From the NCBI GenBank assembly GCA_033675265.1, contig JAUJYZ010001274.1:227312-291311 (forward strand): a DNA stretch of 64,000 nucleotides, in the 5' to 3' direction. The notes beneath the pieces are model-generated. The model had not been told where the DNA came from, made no database searches, and worked only from the letters and a program-made list of their open reading frames with translations. The DNA is from Actinostola sp. cb2023. Taxonomy: Eukaryota > Cnidaria > Anthozoa > Actiniaria > Actinostolidae. Made by a program: the position numbers and the translations under genes. Positions 46,937 through 59,051 of the stretch are shown one piece after another. Position 1 is the stretch's first letter. Each line of letters opens with the position of its first letter.

Positions 46937-47463
46937 CAGTCGATTCAGAAAACGTTGTCGGTGACCGGCCTGACGACTACGCGACTAGACCGAACGGGAG
47001 TATGAATAGAAATCACTGAATCAATAAATTATTCGTTCTGGAAATTTCTCATCATATTGGAGAGTAATCGAATGAATGTATGCCTTCGTGTTTTACGAAA
47101 GGAGAATAAGAGTCGTTATGACTCATTTTTCGTCAAGGACGTGCCGTGCTTTGAGAACGTTCAGTTGTTGAAATACCATATTTTTAAACGCTGCCCTGAA
47201 GAACTTTCGCCAGCTACAAACAGTCACCTCCCAATGGGTTACTTTGGGGAGACGAACAAGAGGTTTTCTATCTCTACTGTGGAATCTAAACCACTCGCCA
47301 GCGTAGGTCGTCACTCATTTTATTGTTCACTGTAAGCTCGAGGCATGGCTAATCAGACATGCAGCTACCCGCTTCCCGCTTCGGTGATTTCTTATTATTA
47401 CCGTAGTATTTCTAGTCGCGTAGTCGCGAGGCCGGTCACCGACAACGTTTTCTGAATCGACTG
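46937..47463. mobile_element. TA-flanked element, CAGTCGATTCAG family (527 bp)
   Basis: Inverted termini of about 40 bp start CAGTCGATTCAGAAAACGTT and include GTCGGTGACCGGCC. TA lies on both sides. It carries the open frame 47057-47335. Confidence 0.88.
47057..47335 (+). pseudogene. Open frame inside the CAGTCGATTCAG element (92 codons)
   Basis: The frame holds CLRVLRKENKSRYDSFFV, LKYHIFKRCPEEL and SHLPMGYFGETNKRFSI. This looks like real protein sequence, possibly the N-terminal fragment of a transposon-borne protein with a ubiquitin-like fold; that reading is a guess from pattern. It runs out about 130 bp before the right terminus. It is likely an internal-deletion relic of a once longer element. 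Confidence 0.4.
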
Positions 47464-47539
47464 TATGTACGGTGGCTCCAAAGGGACATTCGAGATATAA
47501 TATATATACAATATACGAGATACATCTTTCCAAAAGTAC

Positions 47540-47785
47540 GAGATACAGCAATTACAAATCCCGAGATAGCAAAACTTGGAAATAGCAAAACTTGGAGATA
47601 GCAAAACTTGGAGATAGCAAAACTTGGAGATAGCAAAACTTGGAGATAGCAAAACTTGGAGATAGCAAAACTTCGACATACATGTAGCAAAACTTCGAGA
47701 TAGCAAAACTATTTCCACATTCATGTAGCAAACTTCGCGCGTAAAATAGCAATACTTCGAGATAGCAAAACTTCGAGATAGCAGC
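47540..47785. repeat. 16-bp tandem repeat (GAGATAGCAAAACTTG)
   Basis: About a dozen copies, the central ones perfect, the outer ones degraded (AACTTCGAGATAGC). It is bounded on the right by the TIR element at 47784. Confidence 0.95.
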
Positions 47786-48471
47786 CTCAGGTGGTTTAAG
47801 GCTTGGCTGAGAGACTAATTACTCATAAAAACACAATTTTTGAATTTTTGAGTCAGGCATTTCACCTACCAAGCTGAAACTCGGCTAGTAGCTGTAGTTC
47901 GTTGAAACAGATAATATTATATGGAAACTACTGGACATGCCGTATCACGTGACAAACCACGTGGTCACAAATGTACGAAAGACTCAACAAAAAATGGGGT
48001 GTACAGAGACTTTTCTTAGAATAATAGATTGTGTATTAAATAAGAACAATTCAATAAGTCTTTCCAAAATAGCCTTTGCTCGTTGTCCATCATTGTTAGT
48101 TATGGAGATAATTGACAAAATAGGTCACGTGACCAAGCTGAAAATTATATATTTTCATTTTTCTCTTTACCGTTTAGCTGGGGACAACGAGCAAAGGCTA
48201 ACTTAGGAAGACCTCTTCAAACATCATCAAATAACACCTATTTATTATCCTAAGAAAAGTCTCTGTACTCCCCATTTTCAATTTTCTCTTTTTCTCATTT
48301 TAAGGTCACGTGACCTTTAGAAATTAACATAATTGCACTTAAAATATTACAAAACCTAAATGCCTCCTAAGGACCAAACACCATAATCATTCGTTATAAA
48401 TGGAGAGAGATATTGTAAAAATGTGATTTTACATGTTGCTCTATAAAACCAAGCCTTAAACCACCTGAGGC
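47784..48471. mobile_element. TIR element GCCTCAGGTGG (688 bp), foldback-like
   Basis: Perfect inverted termini GCCTCAGGTGGTTTAAGGCT. Further inverted segments lie inside (CAGAGACTTTTCTTAG near 48005 against CTAAGAAAAGTCTCTG near 48250; GCTCGTTGTCC against GGACAACGAGC). GCA on both sides may be a 3-bp target duplication. Confidence 0.85.
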
Positions 48472-49378
48472 GCACTAAAAACTTCGAGATGGTAAAAACT
48501 TCGGCCCAGACACCACCGCATGCGAGAGGAGAAGAAAAGCTAAACCTTTAGCTTTTGTTCTTAGTTGGATCGATAACGCTCCGGACTGCGGGAAGCCTGA
48601 GGGCGAGTTTAATTCCACAGGACGTGGTTACACAGCTAACTGATCGATCGTACGAGCTTCTAAAATGACCACAAATATCAGATCGATCATACGAGCTTCT
48701 AATTGGCCACAAATATCAAGTTAGAACTCCCTGTGATACGGGCGCTATTTAGAGCGGTTTTAATAAACCGGTGAAACAGAAACTATATTAGTTAGTGTGT
48801 AATAGTCAAAGTAAACAAAAGAATTAGGATGTACTAAGGTGTAATGTGTTATAAAGTCTATTTCACGGGTCTTCAGTGAAAACCACTCTAATAAAGACTC
48901 GATCAACTAGTGATTAACCTGTGTTTGCGTTACACTCAATCCAAATTGTGGAGGGAGTAGAGCGTATGACACATGCATGAGCCGTCTGAACTCATAAATG
49001 AGCGAGCTACGTTTGTATCTATTTGGTGGCAGAGAAGAAGAAGAGGTTCATTATTTATTTATTTAGATAGATTACGGTAGTACATTTAATTACATGTAGG
49101 CATTCATGAACAATACTCTTGTTAAGGAGAAACGTCAGTAATAAAAGTTTTAAAAGTATACTCTGTTACGGTACGTGTGTTATAAAAACTGAACAATTCA
49201 TTAAAAATGTTTGAGAATAATTAAGGCTAGGGATTTTAGCATTTGTACTCCGTTCTAACATATTTAACCTTCACTCACTTTTTGAAGATCAATGCAGTGC
49301 ATTTAGGACTATTTACATAATGAGCGTCCTCCACATATTTAATTAATGAAATGTAGTGATAGTATAGTTTATTAAATT
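48472..49378. other. No gene; one short doublet
   Basis: The only structure seen is a 40-bp direct doublet at about 48642-48718 built on ACGAGCTTCTAA and CCACAAATATCA. No exon-like frame. Confidence 0.5.
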
Positions 49379-49511
49379 AACAATCAGTGGTATACTGGCT
49401 GATAGCAACATCGTAAAATTCATATAAACACCGCCACCAGTACCCAGTGGTGATATCATTGATATCGTTTTTCGAAAAAAAATAAATATGTGTTTTCTAC
49501 CACTGATTGTT
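49379..49511. mobile_element. Small TIR element (133 bp)
   Basis: AACAATCAGTGGTA at the left is mirrored at 49498-49511. Too short to classify. Confidence 0.45.
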
Positions 49512-49526
49512 ATATGATAACAAGTA

Positions 49527-49621
49527 AATTACATGGCCGCTTGGAGATGCGGAATTTATCTTCTCATGTTGAGAAATATCGCACTGGTATAAATTCCATA
49601 TCCCCGCGCGGCCATGTAATA
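49527..49621. repeat. Imperfect hairpin repeat ATTACATGGCCGC
   Basis: ATTACATGGCCGC at the left is mirrored as GCGGCCATGTAAT. The left arm also matches 7706-7735 and 9042-9070, so it is a dispersed family. Confidence 0.7.
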
Positions 49622-50045
49622 TCCTCAGTATAGCAACTGGTGGCCCATATGCACAAAAAAAAAATACAATATATATATATATATATGTAATTATCCTTTC
49701 CACCAACATGGCTGCCGACCAGTGAACCCGTCGATTCCTTATAAATTAACTAGGAGCATTTAAGCTAGGAGGTCATCATTATAGTCGTCTGTACTTAATA
49801 TGCAAATACAGTATATCAAAATGAAACAGGAACACTTCGTGGACAATACTTCTGCTAATCATCCAAAAGATATAAAGTGGTATTTTACGACGTTCTTTGT
49901 CGTTACAGCAAACTCCGTGGAAACCAATAGTATTCTTATACAAAAAATATCATTTAAAAAGATTAGCCTTTTATAATCAAACTATTTATCTTGTATCAGC
50001 TAGAAACGCCTCCTTTTCTTAGAATTGACATTCGTATAATTACAG

Positions 50046-50112
50046 CTGGTTGAAACAAAGCCTTTGCACTTGGTAAAAGACTACGTAAGGCTGTACAGCT
50101 CAGGCTTCTCAG
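50046..50112 (+). CDS. Candidate exon (unplaced)
   Basis: It lies between a good acceptor (CGTATAATTACAG) and donor (GTAAGGAC). Only the frame entered in phase 0 is open; it encodes ETKPLHLVKDYVRLYSSGFS and leaves in phase 1. The PLHL...YVRLYSS stretch could belong to the lectin-like modules of the PAN/EGF gene. Exon 4, however, ends in phase 2, so at least one exon would be missing between them. It may be chance. Confidence 0.3.
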
Positions 50113-50477
50113 GTAAGGACAAGCATATCATTTTCTGATTTAAATCGCTCTACTTTAGTCTGGGAAAAAAACTTTATGGTACACTATATTTATATGTTTG
50201 TATAAAGTTTGTTTCAATTTTTGTTTCATGAAACTTCCGTTAATTACTGATCAACTTGGCAATAAAAATAGCTCTTGAAAGAAAGAAACGAACAATGTAA
50301 TACCTCTGTGTTCCCAGATTAAAAAAATATTCAATGTGTTACTGTCAGTTTAAGAATATAATTTGAAAAATATAAACGATCAGGGAGCGGAAGGAACCAA
50401 CATGTTATATTACGATACAGTTTATAGTGTGATTTCCCATGATAACGAGGGTTTATCATGTAATTTCAAAACTCATA

Positions 50478-50618
50478 GAGTGCAAACCATATGTCCGTGA
50501 AACAGTACTAACTAATTAGTACTAAATAGCACTGATGAAACAATAGAAAACAATGGAGATAACACTATTTAGTACTATTTAGAAATAGTGCTATTTCACG
50601 GACATATGGTTTGCACTC
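50478..50618. mobile_element. MITE GAGTGCAAACC family, copy 2 (141 bp)
   Basis: Same length and termini as 26370-26510. TA is kept on the left and changed on the right. Confidence 0.88.
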
Positions 50619-52670
50619 AGTCCAGATTAGTATCAAATTTGATAACGCCAATATTTTCGGCTAAAAGGATTATGACGTCATAATTCGGTTTTCTCCGTTT
50701 TTCTCGCAGTAAAGGTTTCATTTTCTAGATTATTAATATTCCGAAAGTCTTTGCGAAATTCAAAGCTATAACGTGAAAGAGAATTATTCAAAGCTTCACT
50801 TGGGCTGGATTTCGGAGCAATGGATTGAAATCCTGGCAAACGGTGAGTTATTTTCTGTGCCGAGCTGGCGCTTCAAAGCGCTAATTTGAAGCCAATTTCA
50901 GCCCAATTCCTCAGATAAATACTTATCTTTTTGCCTACAAAAATTTGGTTGGGCTTAGATTTTTAGCCAGGAAAATTCAAGAGATATTCTTCTTTCATTT
51001 GTACTAAGTGCCAACCTGGGCCGCGGACCGTACGAGTGGGCCGCGGAGGTTATGTATGTACTTACATTGCTTATTCAATCGCGCTCCTCCCGCTATCAGG
51101 TTTATATACTTGACTAGCAACTAGCTTTTGGTATTGACTGGGAGTTGATTCGGTAGCTGTTGATACTGCAGTTCTCGATTACATTCTATTGGCGATATTT
51201 CCTCTCAGAATTATTGATTATGCGAGGTTTATACCGCTTTATTATTATTTTTAAAGTAGAAGTAGAACAGTATGTAGAAGTACGCGGCATAGACGTGTAG
51301 TTGTAAACATCCAGATATCTTCCCGGGTATCTTGAGCTTATCGTTGCCTCAGTATATATGTAATTTAAATTCATCTTCTCCCCAAATGCTTTCCTAAGAT
51401 AATTTAATAAATGCTATTATTAAATTTCTCTTTCAGAAAACCAGCGCATTGTGCAGTCAGAGGTCAAATGAGTATGAGCGCTCTTGGATTTGACTGATGT
51501 AAATTTAAATTTATCAATCAAGTTTACAATATATCTTTCATTTTTAAATACAGTCCCATGTTTTATAATAACATCATAGTAAACCAAACTATAAACTTGG
51601 CCGGTCTGATATCGGAATTCTCCCCAATTCAACTGAAACATTTGCTGGCCGTCTTCATCCGTCATCACTGCTGCCTGATACTGACTTCTGATTGGCTAAT
51701 TAATGTTTTGATTTCTCAAATATCAAAACAAAAGAGCGTTATCAAATTTGGCACTCTACGACAAAAAAATGATTGCAAAGATATGAATTTTCAAAAATCG
51801 AAATTTTGTATGGAAACCTTTGTTGCGTAAATTTCCAAAGGTTTTCATATAAAATTTCGATTTTTGAAACTTCATATCTTCGCAATTTGTGAAGCGATCT
51901 TTTCCAAACTTCACATTTTTACTAAATTCAACGAGCTCTACGAAAACAATTATGTGTATTCTTGGGCTTTTTGAAAATAAAACATACAATTAAGAACACA
52001 TGTGACGACATTTAAATGTAAGACATAGTCCCACGCTCGACGTTTAACAAGCATGTCGTTCAAAAATGCTACATATTCTGCTAATAGGATAAAGACAAAG
52101 GACGAAAAGAGCCATAAAATGCACCTTAAATGATAGTCCGTGTACTGTGACCCATTTTGAAAATTAGGTGACTTTTCGCCTCAGAGTGTTCCAACATGCC
52201 AGTGCCGGCGTCAAATCCTTCTTCATACGGAATGTTTCCTTCGGCTTCCGAGTTCTGCACATCAGTAATTTGGTATGCAGCTCATGAGTAGTAGTTTTCA
52301 GTGTGTCTATATTGTGGATCTGAACACACGTATCATTCTTTTTTCCGTGATGTATCGGTACTGTTATATACCTTTGAGACTCCTGCTCCTTCGTTCTTCA
52401 AAAGCATTGCTTGCTTCTGACGATAGCGTTGGCAATATGCCCGTCTTACCTCGCCATCTAAAGCAAGAGAGCCAATCAATCACTGTGCAGCATGTCCAGA
52501 AATAACAATTTTTTTCCCGTGGGAACATTTCTGAATTTGTCATCTAAAGCAAGAGAGCCAATCATCGTGCAGCATGTGAGCCTGCGTTTAATTTAGCCAG
52601 TCACAATCCCAGCGGTCCTTAGCGGTCGTAAAGTTGAAAAATCGAGATTTGCCCTACATATACTATATAT
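50619..52670. other. No gene seen; one hairpin
   Basis: An inverted repeat of about 50-bp arms lies at 51772-51888 (AAATCGAAATTTTGTATGGAAA against its mirror). A CTAAAGCAAGAGAGCCAATCA doublet lies at 52458 and 52545. No exon was recognised. Confidence 0.5.
51772..51888. repeat. Hairpin, about 50-bp arms
   Basis: The left arm begins ATTGCAAAGATATGAA and the right arm ends TTCATATCTTCGCAAT. No target duplication was identified. Confidence 0.75.
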
Positions 52671-52675
52671 TTACA

Positions 52676-54042
52676 CAGTCCGGTTCATTACCACTTTTGG
52701 TAATATTTTGTAAACACAGTCCAACCAATCAGAGACGAAGATTAACTAGTTGTCATGATAATTGTCAATCAACGGTCTTTCTCTCCCCACAATTTTACTC
52801 AACATGGTTTCTCGAGGACTGAGGTCAAAGTCATTCATCCCGCGAAACAAAACCACCAAACTATCAACTAAATATAATTTCACCGTAAGGACAACTACAG
52901 AGGCCGTGACGAATGGTTCAATGATAGCCGGCTACTTGTCCATAAATAAAAATAAATAAACAATGCTTCTTTGATTGTTTCAGGGTAATATGACTGCGCT
53001 CTACCCTAAAATATTAGAACATAAAATGCCAATAACAACGCAATTTATATATTTATTTCGTGACACTGGTTGTAAAACAAATACACACCAGGCGAATATT
53101 TAGTCTGTGATTACTCCATCATATGTCCGGTGGCTTATTCTATTCACTGCCTATATCTCCATGACGAACTCTTTGATACAGAGAAGAAGACATCCCGGGA
53201 TACATGACTGCTGAACCGGTTGTTTTAAAAGTTTGCAAGTTTCACAAAGGAATTCAGGGTATATGTCGCTCCTCTCAACTTCTATGCATGTACGTCCCAG
53301 AACCTGAAGAACTCTTGACAGGCAAATAATAACTTACATATCTTCCATGTTCTTTCTCTTTGAATGGACTTCCTTGCGGAGAGAATCTACACAAACACTG
53401 CATTACCTCTCATGATTTACGTCTCTGACACAAGTCAAATTTCAAGGAAGACGGCGGCCTCGCCATCTCGACATGCCCCACAACGAAACCAACAGAAATC
53501 AACAGTTAAACTCAAATACATTCCAACTAAGTGGTCGAAAACATCATAAAAAACGTCAGACATGCACGACATCGATTGAGGAATCGTCGATGCTCCTCCA
53601 TCCTTAGGCAAACCTCGATGAGGCAAAGTCATGATTTCGAATCGCTGGGCCCCTCGACTTTTTGGCAGGCCCCCGTACAAAACCAACTGAAAATGACGTC
53701 TAAACTACTCTAAATTTACCTCTATGTGGGCGAAATTGTAAACAAAGTGGGCAAAAATACTTTAAAATACGTTTTTGTCAGTAAACCTGGCAGGAAAATA
53801 AACAAGAGAAAATCCACAAAGACGATCTAAAACTTCGATAATTCGCAAAATTCGCAGTGTCTCAAGCAGGCTTCAACAGTATGACGTCTTTGGTTATACA
53901 ATAACATCTAGACGCGCAAATATTCATGGGTAGGACCTTTTTACGGGGAATAGGGACAAAAGAAAATAGGGACCGAGACAGCGCTTCGGCCGCCATCTTG
54001 TGACGTAGTGCATATTACCAAAAGTGGTAATGAACCGGACTG
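52676..54042. mobile_element. TIR element with 5-bp duplication TTACA (1367 bp)
   Basis: Inverted ends of 30 bp start CAGTCCGGTTCATTACCACT. TTACA at 52671-52675 and 54043-54047 is a 5-bp target duplication. Internal frames show no transposase motif, so it is non-autonomous. CAG ends with a 5-bp duplication could fit a hAT-like source; this is not certain. Confidence 0.88.
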
Positions 54043-54047
54043 TTACA

Positions 54048-55027
54048 TAATACGCGGGGACTACAATATATGCCTCCTCGGTTTTTTTTTTATTTGCCCT
54101 CGGGGGCAATTATCTGCAAAATCCGTTGTTTTGAAAAGCTCTACGAATTCCCCTATTTAAAGAGCTTTGTTTCCAGTACAGTAACGAATAGACTTTCTAA
54201 AAGTCCTCAGCCCTTTTTTTTTTTACTGGCGGGACTGAGGACTTTTCATCTCTGCTTCGCGCCATTTTTACCGACGGGTTTTTCAGTCGGTGAATACATT
54301 ATATCAAACAGCCAATCAGAACGCCTTGGTGAAGATATGTCAATTAAGCATGTAAATAGCTTAGAACAGAATAAAAAGAATGAAAAGCCGCCCTATATAA
54401 TTATTCATATTTTGACTGTCTCCGTCCCCAAAAGTGATTACGTCAAAATTGTCGACATTTTTGGCGCGAAACGGAAATCGAATCCCTGTAAGCTAGGGAA
54501 ACAAGTCGCCCACTCGCGACTCCGTCGCTCGTAAATTATCGCGCTTCGCGCTCGCCAAGTTCTCTTTCTATGGGCAGGGAGAAAAAGAGAGTGGACGACT
54601 TGTAGCAAGTCTAAGTAACGAATAGAAGATCAAACTGAAGCTATCTAAAATTTCGTTGTATGTATATGGGCTACATATTCTTTAAAGAAAAAATAGAAAA
54701 CGAGATAGGGTGCTTTTTCGAGTTATATAAGCACGCGGGAATTGGAAAAAAAGAGGAGAGAAGTGTTATTAGGAGAAGCACTAGGCGTAGCCGATTGTTT
54801 CTCGTACTTCTCGAGTCTTCTTACAATTCCCAAGTGCTTCTATAACTCCATAAAGCACAGCTGCCGAGTTATCTTTAATGAAATACAATTATGATTTTAT
54901 TGCAAGTTTTCAATTTTGTTCGTTACAAAATGTTTGAATATCTACGCTCGCGTGCTGTGTGCTCTCATAAAGCACGCGGCATACTCTTTTTTTTTTAATA
55001 ATATTTTTGTACTATATACAATATGAG
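54048..55027. other. No gene; small hairpins
   Basis: AAAGTCCTCAG...CTGAGGACTTTT at 54198-54248 and an imperfect inverted pair around 54730-54840 (GGGAATTGGAA against ACAATTCCC) are the only structures. The open frame 54070-54534 has no recognisable content. Confidence 0.45.
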
Positions 55028-55113
55028 CGGCCGATCTGTATGGGATTTACAAACTCGATCCGTAGGCGAGCCGTAGGCGAGAGTTTGTAAATCCCATACA
55101 GATCGGACGCGAA
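55028..55113. repeat. Hairpin, about 30-bp arms
   Basis: CCGATCTGTATGGGATTTAC is followed by its mirror. The loop contains the doublet CGTAGGCGAG. Confidence 0.85.
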
Positions 55114-55852
55114 TATTGTATATTACTTATCGAATCCAACGATGTATAAGTGGATGTTTTACTATGATTTGGATGATAGGAAACAGTTTGGCCGAGAAAA
55201 TCCAAGTTAAAGTTGAATGCAAATGAGGACGAAACTCTTGCCGATATACAGATGTCTGCTACGCTTATGATTTCTATTGTATTTCCCTCATTCATTATCC
55301 ATGAATTCGATAAATTGCGATAAATATTCTTACAATATTACAATCAATACTATAATATTACTACAATAATGCTACAATGATACTGCAATAAACTACAATA
55401 ATACTACAGTAACACTAACACAACAACACTACACTACAACAACAAAATAAAAACTGTCTTGTGCTCTTGCCAGTCTAAAGAAGCACGCGGCATACTCATC
55501 TTTTGGCAAATCAGAGCGCGTATATTGTAGTTATTTTTATTGTTTCTTCATTACTGATTTCTGAAAAAATAGCGCACAGAATATTGCTTGAATAATATTG
55601 CAACCGCGGAGGTATCTGTTCGCCGTTTCCATATTTGAAAAAGTGTAATGTGTGACTATTGTTTTCAGATTGGCAGTATACTTCACCGTAAGCGTCCGAA
55701 AATAAGCACTGTGCCCAACGTGTCTTTGTTGGTCTTAGAACAAGAGGTATACGGTATTATGTGAGCGACACACGTTTATAAGTGTGTATTCACTTTTATG
55801 TGCTACCCACTTGTAATAAATCCATGCACCACTTCTCTTTATTCGTGTCTAG

Positions 55853-55918
55853 ATTCCACAATGAAGGCCCTGTTGGTACTTTTGGTACTTTGCTGTCTGT
55901 CTTGTTCAACGTCACAAG
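55853..55918 (+). CDS. Signal-peptide exon of a secreted protein
   Basis: An acceptor (TTCTCTTTATTCGTGTCTAG) is followed by ATTCCACA and ATG at 55861. The 19 codons give a textbook signal peptide (MKALLVLLVLCCLSCSTSQ), and the donor GTTTGTTT leaves in phase 1. The acceptor before the ATG shows that a 5' untranslated exon or trans-spliced leader lies upstream. It may start a small secreted protein with 56265-56332, or be the first coding exon of the metalloprotease downstream; the phases do not allow a direct join to 59844. Confidence 0.65.
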
Positions 55919-56264
55919 GTTTGTTTAACTAAAAAAATATATATTTGTTTTCTAATATTTTGACCTTTAAACACGAGGGCGCACTATAAAAGGGGAGCTA
56001 CCTAGGGTAAGTTCGTTGGATCTGTCAATCAAATCAACCGAGACGTCACAGAGAGGGGATCTCAAGAACTACAAGCTTTATAAATCAACTCAAATGAACA
56101 AGAAACTGTGGAAATAAATACTACAACGCACATGGATAATTTTTGTTGTACAATTCACTATTACTTTTCACTTTGGTAATATAAATTATGGTACTTTGAA
56201 CTGGAACCGTAAGCCGTTTTGAAGTCGCACGGCTCTAGTATTCTGCTTTTCGTTTCTTTCGTAG

Positions 56265-56332
56265 GTTATCCTACAATTTACCCGCCAAGACATGGAAATG
56301 CCACTTGCGAATTAAATATACTCAAAGCATAG
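56265..56332 (+). CDS. Possible second exon of the small secreted protein
   Basis: The acceptor CGTTTCTTTCGTAG opens a frame compatible with phase 1. It reads GYPTIYPPRHGNATCEL and then NILKA with a TAG at 56330-56332. The joined product would be about 41 residues with a single Cys in the mature part. Not recognised; a missed donor or a mutated stop is possible. Confidence 0.4.
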
Positions 56333-57119
56333 GTTTCGAAACCTTACCGGCCTTTACCATAAAAGTACAGAGATGTAAAAATGCTCAACACATTTACCTC
56401 GTAACAAGTAGACTGCGTAGCCCGGCGCTAGGGACAAAAAGGACAAAAAGGAGGGGAAGGGGGGAGGGTATGGGGAAAAAGGGACTGGGGAGGAGGGGAA
56501 AGAAGGAGGAGGGGGAGTGGGGAGGAGAGGAGGGAGAGAGCGCCTGCAATGGTCCTATTGTTTACGCGTTATCCGCTTCTCGTCAAATGTCGCTTGTCAA
56601 ACATTATCCAATCTGGCAAACTTCCGTTTGCTGTCAAGTAATTCAAATGGCTTTATCAGTTGAAATCGAATACTGTGGCAGCTAGAGTACGGGCACATTA
56701 GGCCAATCTAGACATATAGATTTTAATATTTGAACGCTAGAATTTAAGAGTAGATATGAGAAGCTAGCGTCTTCAAAATAAAATGAAGCATCTTAATTTA
56801 CATAAATATATTTAAACCTTCCATACAGAGGTACTGTAACTTGTACTAGCCGAAGGCCTTAGTGCCTTATCTGGATGACTGTCTTTGATCATGAAGTCCC
56901 TGAACAGTCTCGTACGTGTGCTTTATAAACCGTAGCCTCGTGAATTACCTACCGGCCACTGTTTGTCCGTGGCACATTCGGCAGAGCCATACAATCGAAT
57001 CATATCAAACTTATGTCTTACATCATTGAACATTTGCTCCTGTTGGGACACAGTATCACGCGGACAACGTTTTTGAATGCGCTTGTGCAAGATGAAATTA
57101 TTGAATTACAAATGTGCTT
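56333..57119. other. No gene; purine-rich tract
   Basis: 56440-56545 is an almost pure G/A tract on the plus strand. Otherwise nothing is seen. Confidence 0.5.
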
Positions 57120-57410
57120 TGGAAATTATTGGAAATTGGAAATTATTTGGAAATATCCAAAACCTTGGAAATTGAATTCCAATGAATTTCCAACGTTTTA
57201 AATTTGAAGAGCCTTTTTAAAATGCGCTTTGAATTTCAAATGAATTTCCAAAGTTTGAAGAGCCTTGGAGCGTTGAATTTCCAATGAATTTCCAAGATTT
57301 GAGGAGCCTGGGCTCGTTGAATTTCCAATGAATTCCAAGGTTTGAAGAGCCTGTGAGCATTGAATTTCCAAATGAATTTGCAGGATTTGTAGAGCGTGCG
57401 TTTTACCCAG
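57120..57410. repeat. Degenerate tandem repeat, about 52 bp
   Basis: GAATTTCCAATGAATTTCCA followed by TTTGAAGAGCCT recurs about five times with small length changes. Confidence 0.85.
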
Positions 57411-57512
57411 TGTATCCAAATGTTTGCACAGATGGCATGCAACGAATATTTAGTTCTTATTAACCGAGCGGGAGGTCGGTACAGGAAAATCTGGACCGAG
57501 GTCGTGAAAGTA

Positions 57513-58110
57513 CATTCTCAAACTCATTAATTATTCATGAGGTAACCAGCAAATCCGTTGCATCAAATCCGGTCACATGATGGACCTGGAAACCCCGGAA
57601 AGTCCGCTCAAGAGTACTTTGAAATGCATTTCAAAGTCCAAGGACTTTGAAATGATTTCAATGCCCAAGGACTTTGAAATGATGGATTTCAAAGTCCAAG
57701 GACTTTGAAATCATTTCAAAGTACTCTTTCCTGAGTTCTTATCCCTCATATAACAATCATCGGGACCTTGGACAGAGTACCACTCTGTGAGAATGAGATT
57801 CAATCTGAAAGCAGGCTCTACTTCATGCTACTCAAGAGTCCAACACATGTGGGATATTATTTATATACGATGTACTCGTCTCTGCGCATGAGCAGAGAAT
57901 ATGCAGACTGGAATTCTTGCTTTTCCGGGCTAAAATCTTGCAACTCTTTATTTATTGCCTTTAGGCCATTGCATGTAATAATTAATGAGTATGAGAAGTC
58001 GTTTCAAAACCTCGAATTCGGAATAGACGGGGTTTCCAGTCCTCGGCTTCGCCTCGAACTGGAAACCCATCTAGTCCTCATTCTCGGCTTTGAAACATTA
58101 CTTCAAACCA
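57513..58110. repeat. Dispersed repeat, copy 2 (partner at 1868-2345)
   Basis: Same start (CTCATTAATTATTCATGAGG) and end (CTCATTCTCGGCTTTGAAAC) as copy 1. It carries extra self-complementary AAGTCCAAGGACTT units at 57620-57725. Confidence 0.75.
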
Positions 58111-59051
58111 GATGCCGTTATACACACAAAAATATTCACATTCCATTTTTAAGTCATTTTAGGTAAAGAAAAACGTAAGAAAAGACAACAAACACGCTTA
58201 CTTGAAAAAAATCACCAATCTTGTCACTCGTGTTGTCACTCATCATCATGCAGTTTCAGCGAATTTGTTTTTGGTTAGCCTTGTGAAAACTCTTCAATTC
58301 AAACGCCACAACGATAATTACAAGATACCATTAAACCACATCCAATAATAAATTGAAGTCACTTTTTGACGAAATAGTTTGAAGAGACGAAAATATGTCT
58401 TTGAAAGTCTTCGGCAGCTTTGCATCCACACGCTACAACAGCCTTTTTGCCGAGCGAAAAATCAGCAATTTTCTGACGACTTTATCCTTAAATTTTCCAT
58501 CGGATTTAGTACTTTATTGCACTGTCAAATCGATTCCATCTATTCTCTTATTTGTTCGAGGCAGAACACCAATAAGAAAGTACAAACAGCGACCTTCTTC
58601 ATGCATTGTTCTTGTTGAGTTGGCAGTAGTTTTCGGTTCCATGTTGTTCATTCAATCCTACATACCACGAAACAAGGCGACTTTTTGGACTCTGTTCGAA
58701 CTTAAATAACTTCTTTCCATTTCAAATAAGTTCCTGTCATGCTTTTTTGATGATTTCAGTCAAAATTAATATCAGCTGTTGGACCGGTTTTCAAGCCGGT
58801 CTTCCTCGGATAATCTAGACCGGAAAAACGGTCTTAATATCCGATTTCATCCAATCAGATTGCTCGATCGATTTGCTAGCGATCAGGCTCCAAGAAACTC
58901 GGCCATATAATAATGAACAATATTATCTAGTCCCCGAAGTGAAGTTGAGTACTAGTGGTGGATTATTTACCGAGCTGCGAGTCCCCACTACCGCCGACAC
59001 TGAGGAAGATAATTGTTTTAGTATTTTCCAAATCAGTTGGATAAAACAAAA
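58111..59051. other. No gene recognised
   Basis: Short open frames only. A small palindromic stretch (GACCGG...CCGGTC) lies near 58783-58822. Confidence 0.45.

Noticed and set aside
47540..47785. CRISPR-like or regulatory short repeats
   Set aside because: Head-to-tail 16-bp copies without spacers: an ordinary minisatellite.
53364..53713. Overlapping open frames on both strands within the TTACA element
   Set aside because: No transposase or other motif, and the frames are short and mutually overlapping.
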